Assembly (NCBI GenBank): GCA_963942565.1
Contig: OZ012688.1
Span: 22,549,760 to 22,613,759 of the forward strand
Direction: 5' to 3'
Length of the DNA stretch: 64,000 bases
Source of the DNA: Maea johnstoni
Taxonomy: Eukaryota > Annelida > Polychaeta > Spionida > Magelonidae
Shown: one piece after another, positions 1 to 11,260 of the stretch
How positions within the stretch are numbered: the first letter of the stretch is position 1
Layout of the letters: every line of letters starts with the position of its first letter
The notes under the pieces: model-generated
Databases searched by the model: none
Told to the model about the DNA's origin: nothing
Seen by the model: the letters and a program-made list of their open reading frames with translations, nothing else
Translations under genes and position numbers: made by a program

Positions 1-65
1 AGTATGAATATTCGTAATTCATTTACGAATATTCGTAATTCATTTATGAATATTCAATATTAATT
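1..65. repeat. Short AT-rich tandem repeat
   Basis: The motif GAATATTCGTAATTCATTTA is repeated about three times with small changes at the left edge of the window. Confidence 0.8.
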
Positions 66-182
66 ATGAATATTCAAAAGTCTTTTTGTCTACTTTTACT
101 TGCCATATTGGTCACCACATACCATTAAATTCAAATAATGAGTGCGTTCTTGGAAGTGGTAAAGGGAGACAGATGACCCCCA

Positions 183-480
183 AAAATTCGGTGGTGAAAA
201 TATATTTAAATATATTTTCTCCCCCCAAAATATGGTGGTGAAAAAAATATTTAAATATTTTCTCTTTCACACTTGGTCCATCGTATTTTGGAAAACGGTG
301 GAGAAAAAAAATTCTGCTGTTTTTGGAAAAACGGTGGAGAAAAAAAAATTTGAATTTTTTTTTCTGCCGTTCACACTTGCACCATCGTAGTTTTTGGAAG
401 AACGGTAGTATATCTTTTTCTGCTGTTTTGGAATACCGGTGGAGAATTTTTTTCTCTACCGTTTTTTCTGCCGTTCACAG
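183..480. repeat. Palindromic AATATATTTAAATATATT repeats and CGGTGGAGAAAAA repeats
   Basis: Two or three units of a TTTAAA-centred palindrome joined by GGTGGTGAAAA spacers, then about four units resembling TTTTTGGAAAACGGTGGAGA. The first part is the reverse complement of the tandem array at 15198-15358, so both belong to one dispersed family. Confidence 0.75.
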
Positions 481-1420
481 AACGTGTGATAGGCCTTACT
501 GAGGACGTACGATGGCTTTTACGGACCCCTTTCAAAATCGTAAATATTTTTGCAATCACTTATCACTTTTCTTTGATTTTGCGTAGGGCTATTCATGAAA
601 AGGGGGTGGTGCCGTGGTGTAACGCATCGATTTTTAGACCCCCATGCAATGATACTTTTAAGATTTTAAGCTAAAAATACAGAATCTGGCAAAAAGATGC
701 AAGCAACAAAACAAAGTTGCAAACTAGTCTTTATCTTTTTTCCGTCACCATGCCAGTGAAATTTCATTTACATTTCAACTTCTGTCTTGCTTTTGTCAAC
801 AACAGTTAGGGCCTAATTTTGTCCGCAGATGATGGTGCTTTAGTCTTGGATTTTAAAAAGGTTGTTCATTATAACACTTGGGTGTGGCATGAACATTCCT
901 GATGCAATCAAGTTGAAGTGATGAAAAAAAGTGTATTTAGTTATATAAAATACCCAAATACATAGATGGCCCAATAAATTCTGTACAACACAGGATATTG
1001 ATTCCTGCCTGCACTCAGTGACCCCATGGTTGCTGTCAAAGCGAGTATCAGAGCAGTTTATGAAAGTGCCAAAATCGTGTAAGTTTAGTGTTTCAAGTTT
1101 ATTGTTTCTTCTTTCATCATGCTATAATAGTGATTTTACAAATGTCTGTTATAACTCGACAACATTTTAAACTGAACAAAATGCCTTTATTCTCATCCAA
1201 CACAACTCTCGCCAGCACAATTACATACACCAATCACTCCCTCAAATAAGGAATATATCACCATAAACATACATCCAGATGCTCCACTATCCGCATCACA
1301 TACCAAACAAATAAAAACATCGCGCCAAACAAGACACGTATAGGTGGCGCTATCAGCGCCACGTGACCAGACAAATATAGTCTCGTAAAACATACATTAA
1401 GTTAGCAGTGGAGAGCCGTG
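481..1420. other. Stretch without a recognised gene
   Basis: AT-rich sequence; open frames are short and without family features. A small palindrome GGTGGCGCTATCAGCGCCAC lies near 1346-1365. Confidence 0.6.
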
Positions 1421-1505
1421 TGGCGACTTAAGCTTCGGACCTGCTGACAACCCGTCCTCGGCGCAACGCCTCGGACGGGTTGCCAGGTCCTCAGCTTAAT
1501 TCGCC
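1421..1505. repeat. 85-bp palindrome A
   Basis: GGCGACTTAAGCTTCGGACC on the left pairs with GGTCCTCAGCTTAATTCGCC on the right, and GACAACCCGTCC pairs with GGACGGGTTG inside it. The loop is tcggcgcaacgcc. It is much GC-richer than its surroundings. Confidence 0.85.
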
Positions 1506-1640
1506 ATTATAGCGCATAGCTATGAAAATACCTAGGCTTGGAAAACACACTATGTACAGTGAGAACAGGATTTTTGTGTCATTTCCACAGAGTTGTAGCC
1601 TTGTAGGATAATTGTTTATCACTCAAATGCGCTATAATAG

Positions 1641-1797
1641 CCATTAAGACCTGCCACTTAGCACTAGTGCAGATTTAAAGCCTCGCCTAGGGTGTTGGTT
1701 GCAAAGCTTCGGCCTTGGCGGCCTCAGCTTTGGCAACAAACACCTACGTTTCGGCTATAAATCTGCACCAATGCTCAGCGGCAGATCTTAATCCCTA
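1641..1797. repeat. 157-bp palindrome B
   Basis: The inner arms GTGCAGATTTAAAGCCTCG and its imperfect complement ending AAATCTGCAC surround a centre at ttggcggcc. Outer arms CATTAAGACCTGCC and GGCAGATCTTAAT extend the symmetry. An inverted 15-mer (GCCATTATAGCGCAT at 1502-1516, mirrored near 1627-1645) links it to palindrome A, so both may be parts of one foldback element. Confidence 0.8.
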
Positions 1798-1858
1798 TAC
1801 CCGGCTCTTCACCGCTTACTTAATCCCTATATCCAACCAGAGACATGGATTACATGGA

Positions 1859-2980
1859 TTAAGGTGCTTCAGAACACGGGGGGCCACGATCTCTTTTCAA
1901 TCGGCCGCAGACGGGGTGCAGCCGTCTCGACCGCAGACATTCCATTTTCAAGCCAGGGCGCGTTTCTTCAACACATTCATGCCAGTGAGCCTCGGCTGAA
2001 CATTGACCTGGTTATAACCTTGTGATCAGAGCAATTGTAAAAATATTCAAAAGAGAACAGTTGGTCGAAAACTAATTACAACTGTATGAGAGCCGTAAAT
2101 AAATGAAATAATATTTCTTTTCCAAGCCCTATTATTGTACGGCCGAACCTAAGTTCATTTTGGTCACATATAACATCATTCTAATTTTTAAACATTGAAA
2201 TCTACTGCATCAAATAATTTAAAGTGGTTAAAAATCGCATATGATAAGAGCGATTCAGTAGAAATGGTCCGTTGTGTGCGCATCCTAAGCAAATACTAGT
2301 AGGTCACTCGCAATGTCAAATAACCTGGTGTGTAATAGTCAAACAACATTTGGTTTACTGTTGCATAAAACGGACGCAAGTGATTGACAGTGGCAACACT
2401 AGATGGCAGCACCAACCTAATACACACGTGTGCTGTTTTGGAAATTTAAGATAAACAACAACTTGAAATTCCAGTTTTATTGACGTATGATGTATTTTAC
2501 ATCACTGTGCACAGGCATACCACAATAGTGAATAGTGAGGCATTCGTTTACTCGAGTATGGAGTGATGTAGGAGTAATCAGTGATTTTACTACACTTGGT
2601 CACTTCAGGCATGAATTGTATAGAGATGGCAGCATAAGTTTATTTTGTGGTATGCCACAAGGTATGGTTACACAAAAACCCGTAATTACCTTCAAAAATC
2701 TTAGTGATGCATAGTTAGCTCGTCAAATAAAAAGGTTTGGATGCTGTCATTTTCCCTTTATTTTGATCAATATTTTCTTTTGTTTTGCACTATCCAGAAG
2801 TTTAATGTTATGGTTTTCATGCATGTTGGGTGTCTACGTGCCCTGCACCTATGTATTATATGGACCCTCTGATATAATGCATAATAACGGACATATAAGC
2901 TACATTCTATCTTAGAAGACCAACACAAGATTCTATGGATGTCGGATAACACTCTTTAAGCTCCCACTGAAGCAACTTAA
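1859..2980 (+). mobile_element. Non-autonomous TTAA-flanked DNA transposon, copy 1
   Basis: About 1.1 kb between TTAA at 1859-1862 and TTAA at 2977-2980, with terminal inverted repeats GGTGCTTCAG (left) and CTGAAGCAAC (right). TTAA target duplication is typical of piggyBac and a few other superfamilies. No transposase frame is visible. A second copy lies in reverse orientation at 61971-63102. Confidence 0.82.
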
Positions 2981-3999
2981 CAGACCTCTCTGATCCAACC
3001 GACTGAAGCTTTTGTCAACAAAAATGACTCCTGTCTCGACAAAATTTCATCAAAAGTATGGATGTTACAAACGGCACCACATATATATGATATAGCTGAA
3101 AAGATGTAAATTCATTTTTGAAATAAAACATGGTATGAAAGGAGGCTATACTAATAGAGGGAACTGTTAAAGCGTCTTCCTGCTTAGAATTTTGATGAAG
3201 CCCGCTCTGCGTGTGTTGAGCATCTTATAATTATAGTTCATTTTATCAGCGATAGATGTCGCACACCCGGCCGTGCGATTCATAGAGGAGTCCCCGCAGA
3301 ATGAAATTTGTGAATCACATCAGAGGGCCATTGCTGCTGCAGATCCGCACGGAACGCCTTCTTTTGAAGTAAATAATCCACGATTTTACCCAGTAAGTTG
3401 CTCATTTCTCTTCATATTTGCATTGAATAATTCAAGTCATCTTGTATGCAAATGTTTTTCGGGTGTGTGTTTTCTGAAACTGCTAGGATGCCAGGACTAT
3501 TTGCCAGACATGGCTACGAGTATCATTATCATGGTAATGGCGTCTCATCATAACGTAGATGTACAGTGACAAAACAATAACTGGATAGAACTGCTTTATA
3601 GCTTTCTTTTACTAGTTTGGCTTCGTTTGTGTTGCCCCGGAATACCCTAGCTTTGTTCACAAATAATTTCCATCGTTTCAGGTGCTTCTTCTGGAGAATA
3701 ATGGATTAATGAATAATGAAAATAGCAGGGCCAGGGAGATGCAAAAAGAGTGAAGTTGCATGAATCGTGAGACATGACTTTTGGATCCACGAAAGGCATT
3801 AAATTGACTTGGGAGAGTGCCTTCTATCGGTAAAGGATCGCCCTCAATGAGGATGCACTTATGTCCAGATTTCAACTTTTTACTATTGATAGGGATTAGC
3901 CAACGAGAAAATTGTTTTAAGTTCATTGTAATTAATAACAGTCACCCCAATGTGGTTTGCATGCAACAGCCTACAGGGGAGACCTATGATCGAATATCA
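2981..3999. other. Stretch without a recognised gene
   Basis: AT-rich DNA with short open frames (3273-3569, 3817-4095) that match no family I know. Nothing else is supported. Confidence 0.5.
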
Positions 4000-4903
4000 G
4001 TCAATGCGGTCCAGGTCAAAGCGGTCCAGGTTTCAAACGGTCCCTGGTCAAAGTGGTCTGGTAGATTAATAATCATAAATGATGATAATAAATGAGTTAA
4101 AATTCTTTTTTCCTCATATATTTATATGAAAAAGATCTTTTCGTATTAGCCATCCATATTCGGTGTCGGTCGTACCATGATTACAAGATCTAATTCCATC
4201 TGTTTGCCCACTGTTAGATGGCAGATTGCGCTAATCATAAACAAGTAAACATATTTGTAAGGAGGATTTTGGGGGGGTATTATCGTCGCTCCACTGATGT
4301 GATGTCCCACCCTGTGGGGCAGAACTTTGGTGTACTAAACAGTAGTGTTGTAACGATCAATCGCCAAGTTGAGCAATCGGTCGGACTGGGCTGAAATTCC
4401 AATCAGTCGACCGGCTAAATGGACAATCGATTTTTCACGATTATTGCTTGTCCACTTCTGTGTGGCCATGTGCGGCACATGGCCACATACGAGCACAACA
4501 AAACAGTCAAACAAAGAAGTTAAACTAAACCGCTCATATCTTCTGCACCATTCTTGACTCTTGAACTTCTTCCTGATGTTTCCTAACACCAGTACTGTGC
4601 AGTTCTGGTGTTAGGAAACATCATGAAACAGCAGGCAATTTGGGGAAGAAATAATCGTTCAAAGTCGATTAATCGTTCGCAAATTTGAACGATTAATCGA
4701 TCCTAAAATTTAAACGATTCCCATCACTACTAAACAGGATAAGCCAGCGCCCGACCATTTCCCCGCCTCCTTCCCTCCCGGGGATTCAATTGACTGATGC
4801 ATAAACCTGCAAAGGAAAACTGGTTCCCAGGCCGCTTCGACTCAGGCAGGTTGATGCCCAGACCGTTTGAAACCTGGGCCGCTTCAAAATGTACCGCATT
4901 GAC
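4000..4903. mobile_element. MITE with about 65-90-bp terminal inverted repeats, hosting another MITE
   Basis: The left end starts GTCAATGCGGTCCAGG and the right end finishes CCGCATTGAC. The arms share AAGCGG, CCAGGTTTCAAACGGTC and AGTCGAAGCGG-like blocks. No transposase and no clear target duplication are seen. An unrelated element (4342-4730) sits inside. Confidence 0.65.
4342..4730. mobile_element. hAT-like MITE with 6-bp target duplication
   Basis: Ends GTAGTGTTG and CATCACTAC are inverted repeats, flanked on both sides by TAAACA (4336-4341 and 4731-4736). The interior is rich in CGATTAATCG-type palindromes and holds two hairpins: the GGCCATGTGCGGCACATGGCC stem (4461-4481) and CCTAACACCAG/CTGGTGTTAGG. 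Superfamily is inferred from the end sequence. Confidence 0.72.
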
Positions 4904-5077
4904 AGACCTTATTATGATCCCTCCCCTTACACAATACTAGCCAACAAATGATCCTTTCCATGACGGTTTCAGAATCACAACTTGCTTTGTTGAAGTTCTT
5001 TGGTGAATGGCTGACCTTATAGAACAAGTTGGACTTTATTATAGTCTGACGTATGTGTATGCACAAACATACTTTCT

Positions 5078-5266
5078 GTCTCAACTCCGCAAAATGTTGA
5101 TTTTATTCATTAATGTCCCATTGTAAAATGTGCCCATTGCCAACAACACAATCTCGCGTGTTTGTATTGTTTGCAACAGACAAACACGCTAGATTGTATT
5201 GTCAGCAATGTGCACATTTTACAATACAAAGTAATCAGCAGAATCAACATTTTGCAGAGGGGAGAC
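5078..5266. repeat. 189-bp imperfect palindrome
   Basis: The outer arms GTCTCAACTCCGCAAAATG and CATTTTGCAGAGGGGAGAC mirror each other, as do TTGTAAAATGTGC and GCACATTTTACAA, and GCGTGTTTGT and ACAAACACGC, around a 13-nt loop near 5172. Frames open through it on both strands because of the symmetry; I do not call a gene. Confidence 0.85.
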
Positions 5267-6247
5267 AAAACATGTTTGCCAACTTTGGATGACAAACTCG
5301 AACCTTTATCACAAAAAATGGAAAAAGCGGTTGCCAAACTTGAGTCGGACAGACTAAAGCCATAATTGTTTTGGCAATGAACAAGTTTTGTTTATACAGA
5401 CCGACGACAGAAAATTTTCTGGTGGATCATGCATCCAAAAATTGATTCCCTTCCCGCCTAAATACCAAATTTCAAGCAAATCACTTGATATCCGAAATGC
5501 TTGTCTAGGGCTCCTGAATACACGATTACTTATGTCGGTGGGCGTACGATTACTTATACCGGTTGAGCTTGGGGACCGTCCCTGTCCTAATAACATAAAA
5601 CGGCGCTCTGGTTTTCAGATCGTTCAAGCAGATCTTTCCAAATAAGGGAGAATCAGCTGGCATTCGTATTCGTGACCCTGTAGTCGTGAATACATTCATA
5701 TTCGCCACCTACTGTATTCTTGAGCGCCCTATGCTTGTCTAATGCAACCATGTTTTTGTGGAATTTAGCATCGAGAAAAGAGCCAAAAATATTTCCAGAC
5801 TGCATGGTCTTAGCCTTAGAAACTGAGTGTCCAATGTTTGAAGGAAGATCACAATATACTCAGATTACAACCCTAAACATGTATTTACTTAATGAAATAA
5901 AGCGTAATGTCAGTCCAAATACAATTCATGGGAATTGTAATGCAGTGAAAAAAGTTGTGGGTGTCCTGAAGGGTGATTTTTGAGGATTTGGGTGTCTAAA
6001 TGACACTCAGACGCCCTGCTGACTAAGACCGGCGGTGTACAAACCTATGTGCAAGGTTCAGATATACTTGGCCTCTTACTCTGCTGTGTTGGTCTGAACA
6101 GTCAGAGTTGGTGGGATTATTAGGAAGAGGGTAGGGGCTTTAAATATGTGTGAACAATTTAGGGCTGTGCTCATCCGCCATTTTTTTGCGATCAGATTAA
6201 TTGACTAAATTTTTTCGATGTCGATTTTCTCGATTCAATTATGTCGA
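5267..6247. other. Stretch without a recognised gene
   Basis: Short open frames at 5388-5645 and 5720-5983 have no family features. The segment near 5735-5830 resembles 58965-59040 (CAACCATGTTTT, AGAAAAG-GCCAA), suggesting a dispersed repeat. A phrase like GGGTGTCTAAATGACAC near 5991 recurs near 34571. Confidence 0.45.
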
Positions 6248-6344
6248 ACGTGGTAGTGCTTGGGAAAATGTGGTGGGGGCCGGACCAGCACCATGTAAAA
6301 TACATACCGTGGCCCTCGCCACACTTTTCCAAGTGTTACCACGT
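6248..6344. repeat. 97-bp inverted repeat
   Basis: CGTGGTAGTGCTTGGGAAAA pairs with TTTTCCAAGTGTTACCACG around GTGGTGGGGGCC / GGCCCTCGCCAC. The flanks are rich in CGATT motifs like the hAT-like MITE at 4342. Confidence 0.75.
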
Positions 6345-7096
6345 GCAATAGTGTCTATCGCAGTGCAGTTTCAATGGCGCCACATTTTTTAAAGAAATAA
6401 AAGCACAATGTAGGCTCTCGTGTATTTGGGGGGGGGGGGGGGGGTGATTAAGCTGTTTAGTAGTGGTTCAAATGAGGTAGGGTTAGGGGGGTGTATCAAG
6501 TTCGCCGCTCGATGTCAGAAGATGGTGAGCGTCGATCTGATCATCATGAGACTTATTTGAGCGCTCAATGTCCCGGCGCTAGTAAAATTCTTAAAAAGGC
6601 CTTATATTCACAAATAAACCCCTTGAGGCCACCTTATAAAAGGATAACATTAAGCATATGAACTGAAGGCTGCAAGGCATATATACGATTTTCATGAGTT
6701 TATGATCATTGATCAGTTTGATTTTTCAACATTAACCCAAGAAAGTATGAATGAAGTATTTATAGGATTGTGGTTTAACTAGATTGCAATTGTGTAGGAA
6801 GGTGATGTGAATTCTGTCAACAATGAGTCAACTCACACAACTATACTTATGTAATTATCTTCCATATTGTAGGTGCTATATTTGGGAAGTGTAAACAACA
6901 GCCCTGAAGTCTAATCAGTGGAGAGGAGTGTTTGTTCACGCCTTGTTCTCGAATGATGATGTCACATGATTATAATACCTATATATACAGTAAGTCCCCA
7001 GCTGAAGAATGTCAGTTGATTGAACATGTACATGCTAACAAAGAACCCACTTTGCAGGGTCTAAGACTAAACTAACATTTTGCATTCATGTTTCAG
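6345..7096. other. Region upstream of RBM39
   Basis: Contains a poly-G run (6427-6444) and otherwise AT-rich sequence. A promoter or non-coding first exon of RBM39 could lie here or further left; no TATA box, CpG-rich stretch or donor is convincing. Confidence 0.4.
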
Positions 7097-10000
7097 GTGT
7101 TTCCACAACTGAACAGTGAACAGCCAAGAAAATGGCTGATGATTTTGATGTAGAAGCTATGCTGGAGGCTCCATACAAGAAGGAGGTATGATTATTTCTC
7201 TCACCATCCAAATGAGATAAAGCTATTTTCTCCATTTAATTTAATCGATAAACATACTTAAATGTCTCTATTGGTTTCTATGATCTGACTCAGCAATAGG
7301 TAAAACAGAAGTTATGTGATATGTAGTGCAAATGAACAAAATCTTGAATTGTATTTTTTATTGTGAATGTCAAAGTGTGTGCAAAAAAATGTTTGTTCTT
7401 TGAATATATTGTCTATTGCACAGGCAAATTTAGGGGGTATCGAACTTGGTGTCCAAAACAGGAATGGTGATGTCTCTGTTCAATGATTTTATTCAATTGA
7501 TCTTTTAGGTGAATCTTACCCTCTGTAATCCTATGCTTCCAACAACTATTCCCATTATGATTGTAGTTGTTCCAAAGGAAGCATAGGCTTGTTTGCAGAG
7601 GAATCTTCCTCCGTCACATTCTGACAGACTTTTTGCCGATTTTTGTATTTGGTAGATCCCCATTGACATTGTTACAGCTAGTCCATCACAGGCGAAATGT
7701 ATCCAGCCAATAACAGGTAGTCATATACAAGGGGTATCCTTATTAGATATTTTAAAGAAGCAATTTTGTGAAGATTTGTATCTATTCTCTAGTTTGCATT
7801 TGTCTTAGATTTGGAAGCAAGGCCCCACACCAATGATATAGTGGTTTCTATGTACTAGATGCTTGTACTAGCACTGGTTTTAAATTTTCAATGAGGTTTT
7901 AATTTTTGTGTTAAAAACAAAATCACATGTCAAGCATGGACACCAAACTGTCAATTAAATGAACGTAATTTAATTTACTAAACTACAGGAACTCTTATTT
8001 TTGGTTAATCAATTAATTTAAATTTCGACGTTAATGGGGACCTTGAGTTTTACTGAGATATGCATATCATTATTTTTTCGGCATCTTTGTTTAAACGTCT
8101 TGTCCTTCTAGTAGTAATTCTATTTCAATTACGAATCACCTGAAACTGAAATGTGCCAATCCGTCTCCCTCAGGGTTGGATGCTGGCTGCTGTGATGAGG
8201 CCCATCTGCACTGCAACCGGGAAAACGAAGAACCATCTGGCGACCCTAACCAACACGACACTTAACTGTAATGGCTAAGGAAAGGATGTCCTGCTAAATG
8301 TACTCCTTAGAGATCTTTTCTTCATGAAGTGTTGGGCGGGGAGGGTCAATGAGCGATAATGAATGGGTTTTTGGGGTTTGAATTTTTTTACCATTATATA
8401 TATATTTTAAGTAGTATCTGCTGGAGCTTGTACCCTACTGGCCTTTCTTGTTATGTGAGCAATGCTTAGTAGCTAGCCTTTGTGTGCTGATATCCACCCC
8501 TAAATGCCTCAATTAGAATTATAACATTCTTTCTCTCACCAATAACCTACTAGATACTGCCAATATAAACTCTAGGACATAACTCAAAGGTTTTATACCT
8601 TTTTATATTTTGAGATAAATATATCCTTACATATGTAGTGTAAATATATTGTTGGTTCCTTTTTAAATATTGGACACCCAAAATGCTCACTGTGCCCCAG
8701 TTAGGGCCCCCACTTATGAAATCTTTACTAAGATGCTGCTTCTTATTATTTAGAAATACTTAAGTGTAGTGATTGGATGATAAATTAATTATTTGGTTAG
8801 TGTGCCCACAAAACAGTTGATCATTGTAAGAAAAATAATTGAGCAAAACCAATTATCACTTAAAATGTGAGCTAGGTACCTACCTTATTGACTCCCTACA
8901 AATTATTATACCAGTGGCAATCTTCTGTAAATAAACCACCCGCCATTTTGAACTTATCTGAAATCCCATTCATAACTGTGACATGTGGTTTATTGATTTT
9001 CATATTCAGAATGCTACTGTCTGAACTGAAGGTTTCCCCTACTCATACTCCCCTTCCATATCTTTTCCTCACTGTCGATTTGTGAAGGACTTCTTTTTCA
9101 ATTGCCTTAGGTGGATTATATCAGTAATTTAAAGCAAACCTATCTGGTCTAGTGATGAGAGGTTGTACTGGGCAAAACACTGATTAAATAAATGCTTAGA
9201 AGTTACTAGCAAGCAAAAGTGAAACGAGGAGAATCCATTTTGTCAAGCTTTCAAGGACTGGATATTTTTCAAGTTCTTACAAAGGTCTCAGTCAGGTTTC
9301 TAAAATGCTTATATTTGGAACAGAAGTCTTTAAAAAAAATTCCGTATATATGGATCCTTATTTTGGCAAAAAGTTACTTCCAAATCTTCATTTTGTGAAG
9401 TTCAGTTGGGACTAAAGGGCTAGGCTGGCAGCTGTAGTCCTAGATTATGCATTAATACAAAGTGAGCACTACCCTGTTTCCTCTCCCTATGTGCATACAA
9501 GCTTCAGCAGATTATTGTCACATTGATTAAGGTGGCTTATGGGGTTAATTTGTGAATACAAGGTCATTTTGTGATTTTTACATTTGTTAAAGCCTACACT
9601 CTTTTCCTCTTAATCCGATCACCTGTTAATGCCTTACCCAGAGCAGAGCAGAGCAGAGTAAGATAACAACTATCAAATGAGCTCCAAAATTCTTGACCAC
9701 AAGCTTGTAAGGCTTTTGGCCTTTTTCACTATTTCAAATAGTTATGAAATATTTTTAATTTCTTCTTTATTTTCACCAAATATTCTGAAAGAAATGGTTG
9801 AAATTAGAAAACAGTGTGATACCCTTCTCTCTGTTTTTGATCTTTCCTCCACATTTGTGAAATATGAAGATTAGATTTTTGTTATGCTTAATCTAAAGAC
9901 CTTTTAAAACAATATATGCTTAGTATAGGCTGAATTGTCAAACAAAATTAGGGCAGAGGAAAAACCGAGTCAAAGAAATTAACCCTATAAGTTACCTTAA

Positions 10001-11169
10001 CTGGTTTGGGATGGATTGATATGATGTGTTACCATGAGTGAAGCCTCAAACTTCAACATAGGTGAACAGAAGCAAGGAAAAGGAGTGTCGTCTGAGCAGA
10101 AATGATCAGAAAGTCTGAATGCAGCCCCTACCCCATATTATATTTCAGGCAACTATATATTGATATACACATATTTTGACAGGCTCCTCTGCCATGTCAT
10201 TTATAAAGAAGACTAATTTTAAATTAATACCTTAACTAATATTGGATCTATATTTTGTTTTCCCCCCTTAATCCCATCTCCATCCTGACAACTGCTGGTG
10301 TGCTGTAATCTTCAATATGCTGTTGTTTGTGACATGATAGGATGAAGCTGGCCGAAATGGAGAGTCGGATCACCATAGGGACCGGGACAGGGAACGTGAC
10401 AAAGATCGTCGGTAAGTGTGCTACTTTTTTGATGAGTTTACATATATATATATATTTATATGTATATAAGAAATAAAATAAATGAATTATTTTGCCATAT
10501 GACCCTCACCATCTGGCAGCTAAATCATACAAGTATATATTTCTTTTCTTTTTTTTGGTAAAATGGGCTTCATTGTGTTATTTCTTTTATTTGTTATTTT
10601 TATATCTTCATTTATTTTTATTTATTTTTTATTTTTTTTGCTTTGCTTTCATTTTTCTAGAATAGCTCTTAGCGAACAGTTTCTCAATAATTCTTAGCAA
10701 ATCAAAGTGTGGGGATCGTTCTTTGAAACCTTGCTGTTTTCTTGAGGCCAGGAATAACATAGGATCCTTGCAGCAGTTTCTGCTCATTGGATGCAAGTTA
10801 GGTTTTTAAGTTTTTTTTGGCTGTGTCCCCGCAGAGCAACCTTTTTCATGTACATAATTATTTTGTCATGTCTATTTAGTGATCTATCTTCTGACCCCTC
10901 CTTAAAGCCAGTCAAAATTTCCAAATGCCCACACTTGTACTCCAGAGCCCATGATAGATTTGTTGTGTAATTTGTTCTCGTATTGTGTGAATCATAGGTA
11001 GAGCCAAATTTTGTGGTCTCAAAAACTGAAGGAGTGTAATGTGTACACACATAGCCAAGAACTGAACACTGAACAGGTACGTCTGGTTGCAATATGGTGG
11101 CTGAGTAATTGGATTAGGACATGATAGACGAGTCTGTCATCCATAGGGCGACCTACTAGAAGATATATA

Positions 11170-11260
<91 letters not shown>

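Larger units (their letters stand above)
7186..10340 (+). other. RBM39 intron 1, with a hairpin and an exon-like island
   Basis: A 3.2-kb AT-rich intron. It contains a short hairpin (7530-7587) and a GC-richer exon-like island (8174-8267), listed separately. The rest shows no coding signal or clear transposon; short open frames at 8888-9085 and 9677-9874 have no recognisable family and look random. Confidence 0.6.

Noticed and set aside
8174-8267. C/D snoRNA (GTGATGAG resembles a C box)
   Set aside because: No D box (CTGA) or closing stem at the expected place.
10784-11092. Host gene inside RBM39 intron 2 (102-codon minus-strand frame)
   Set aside because: No family features, no splice partners, and AT-rich composition like the intron.
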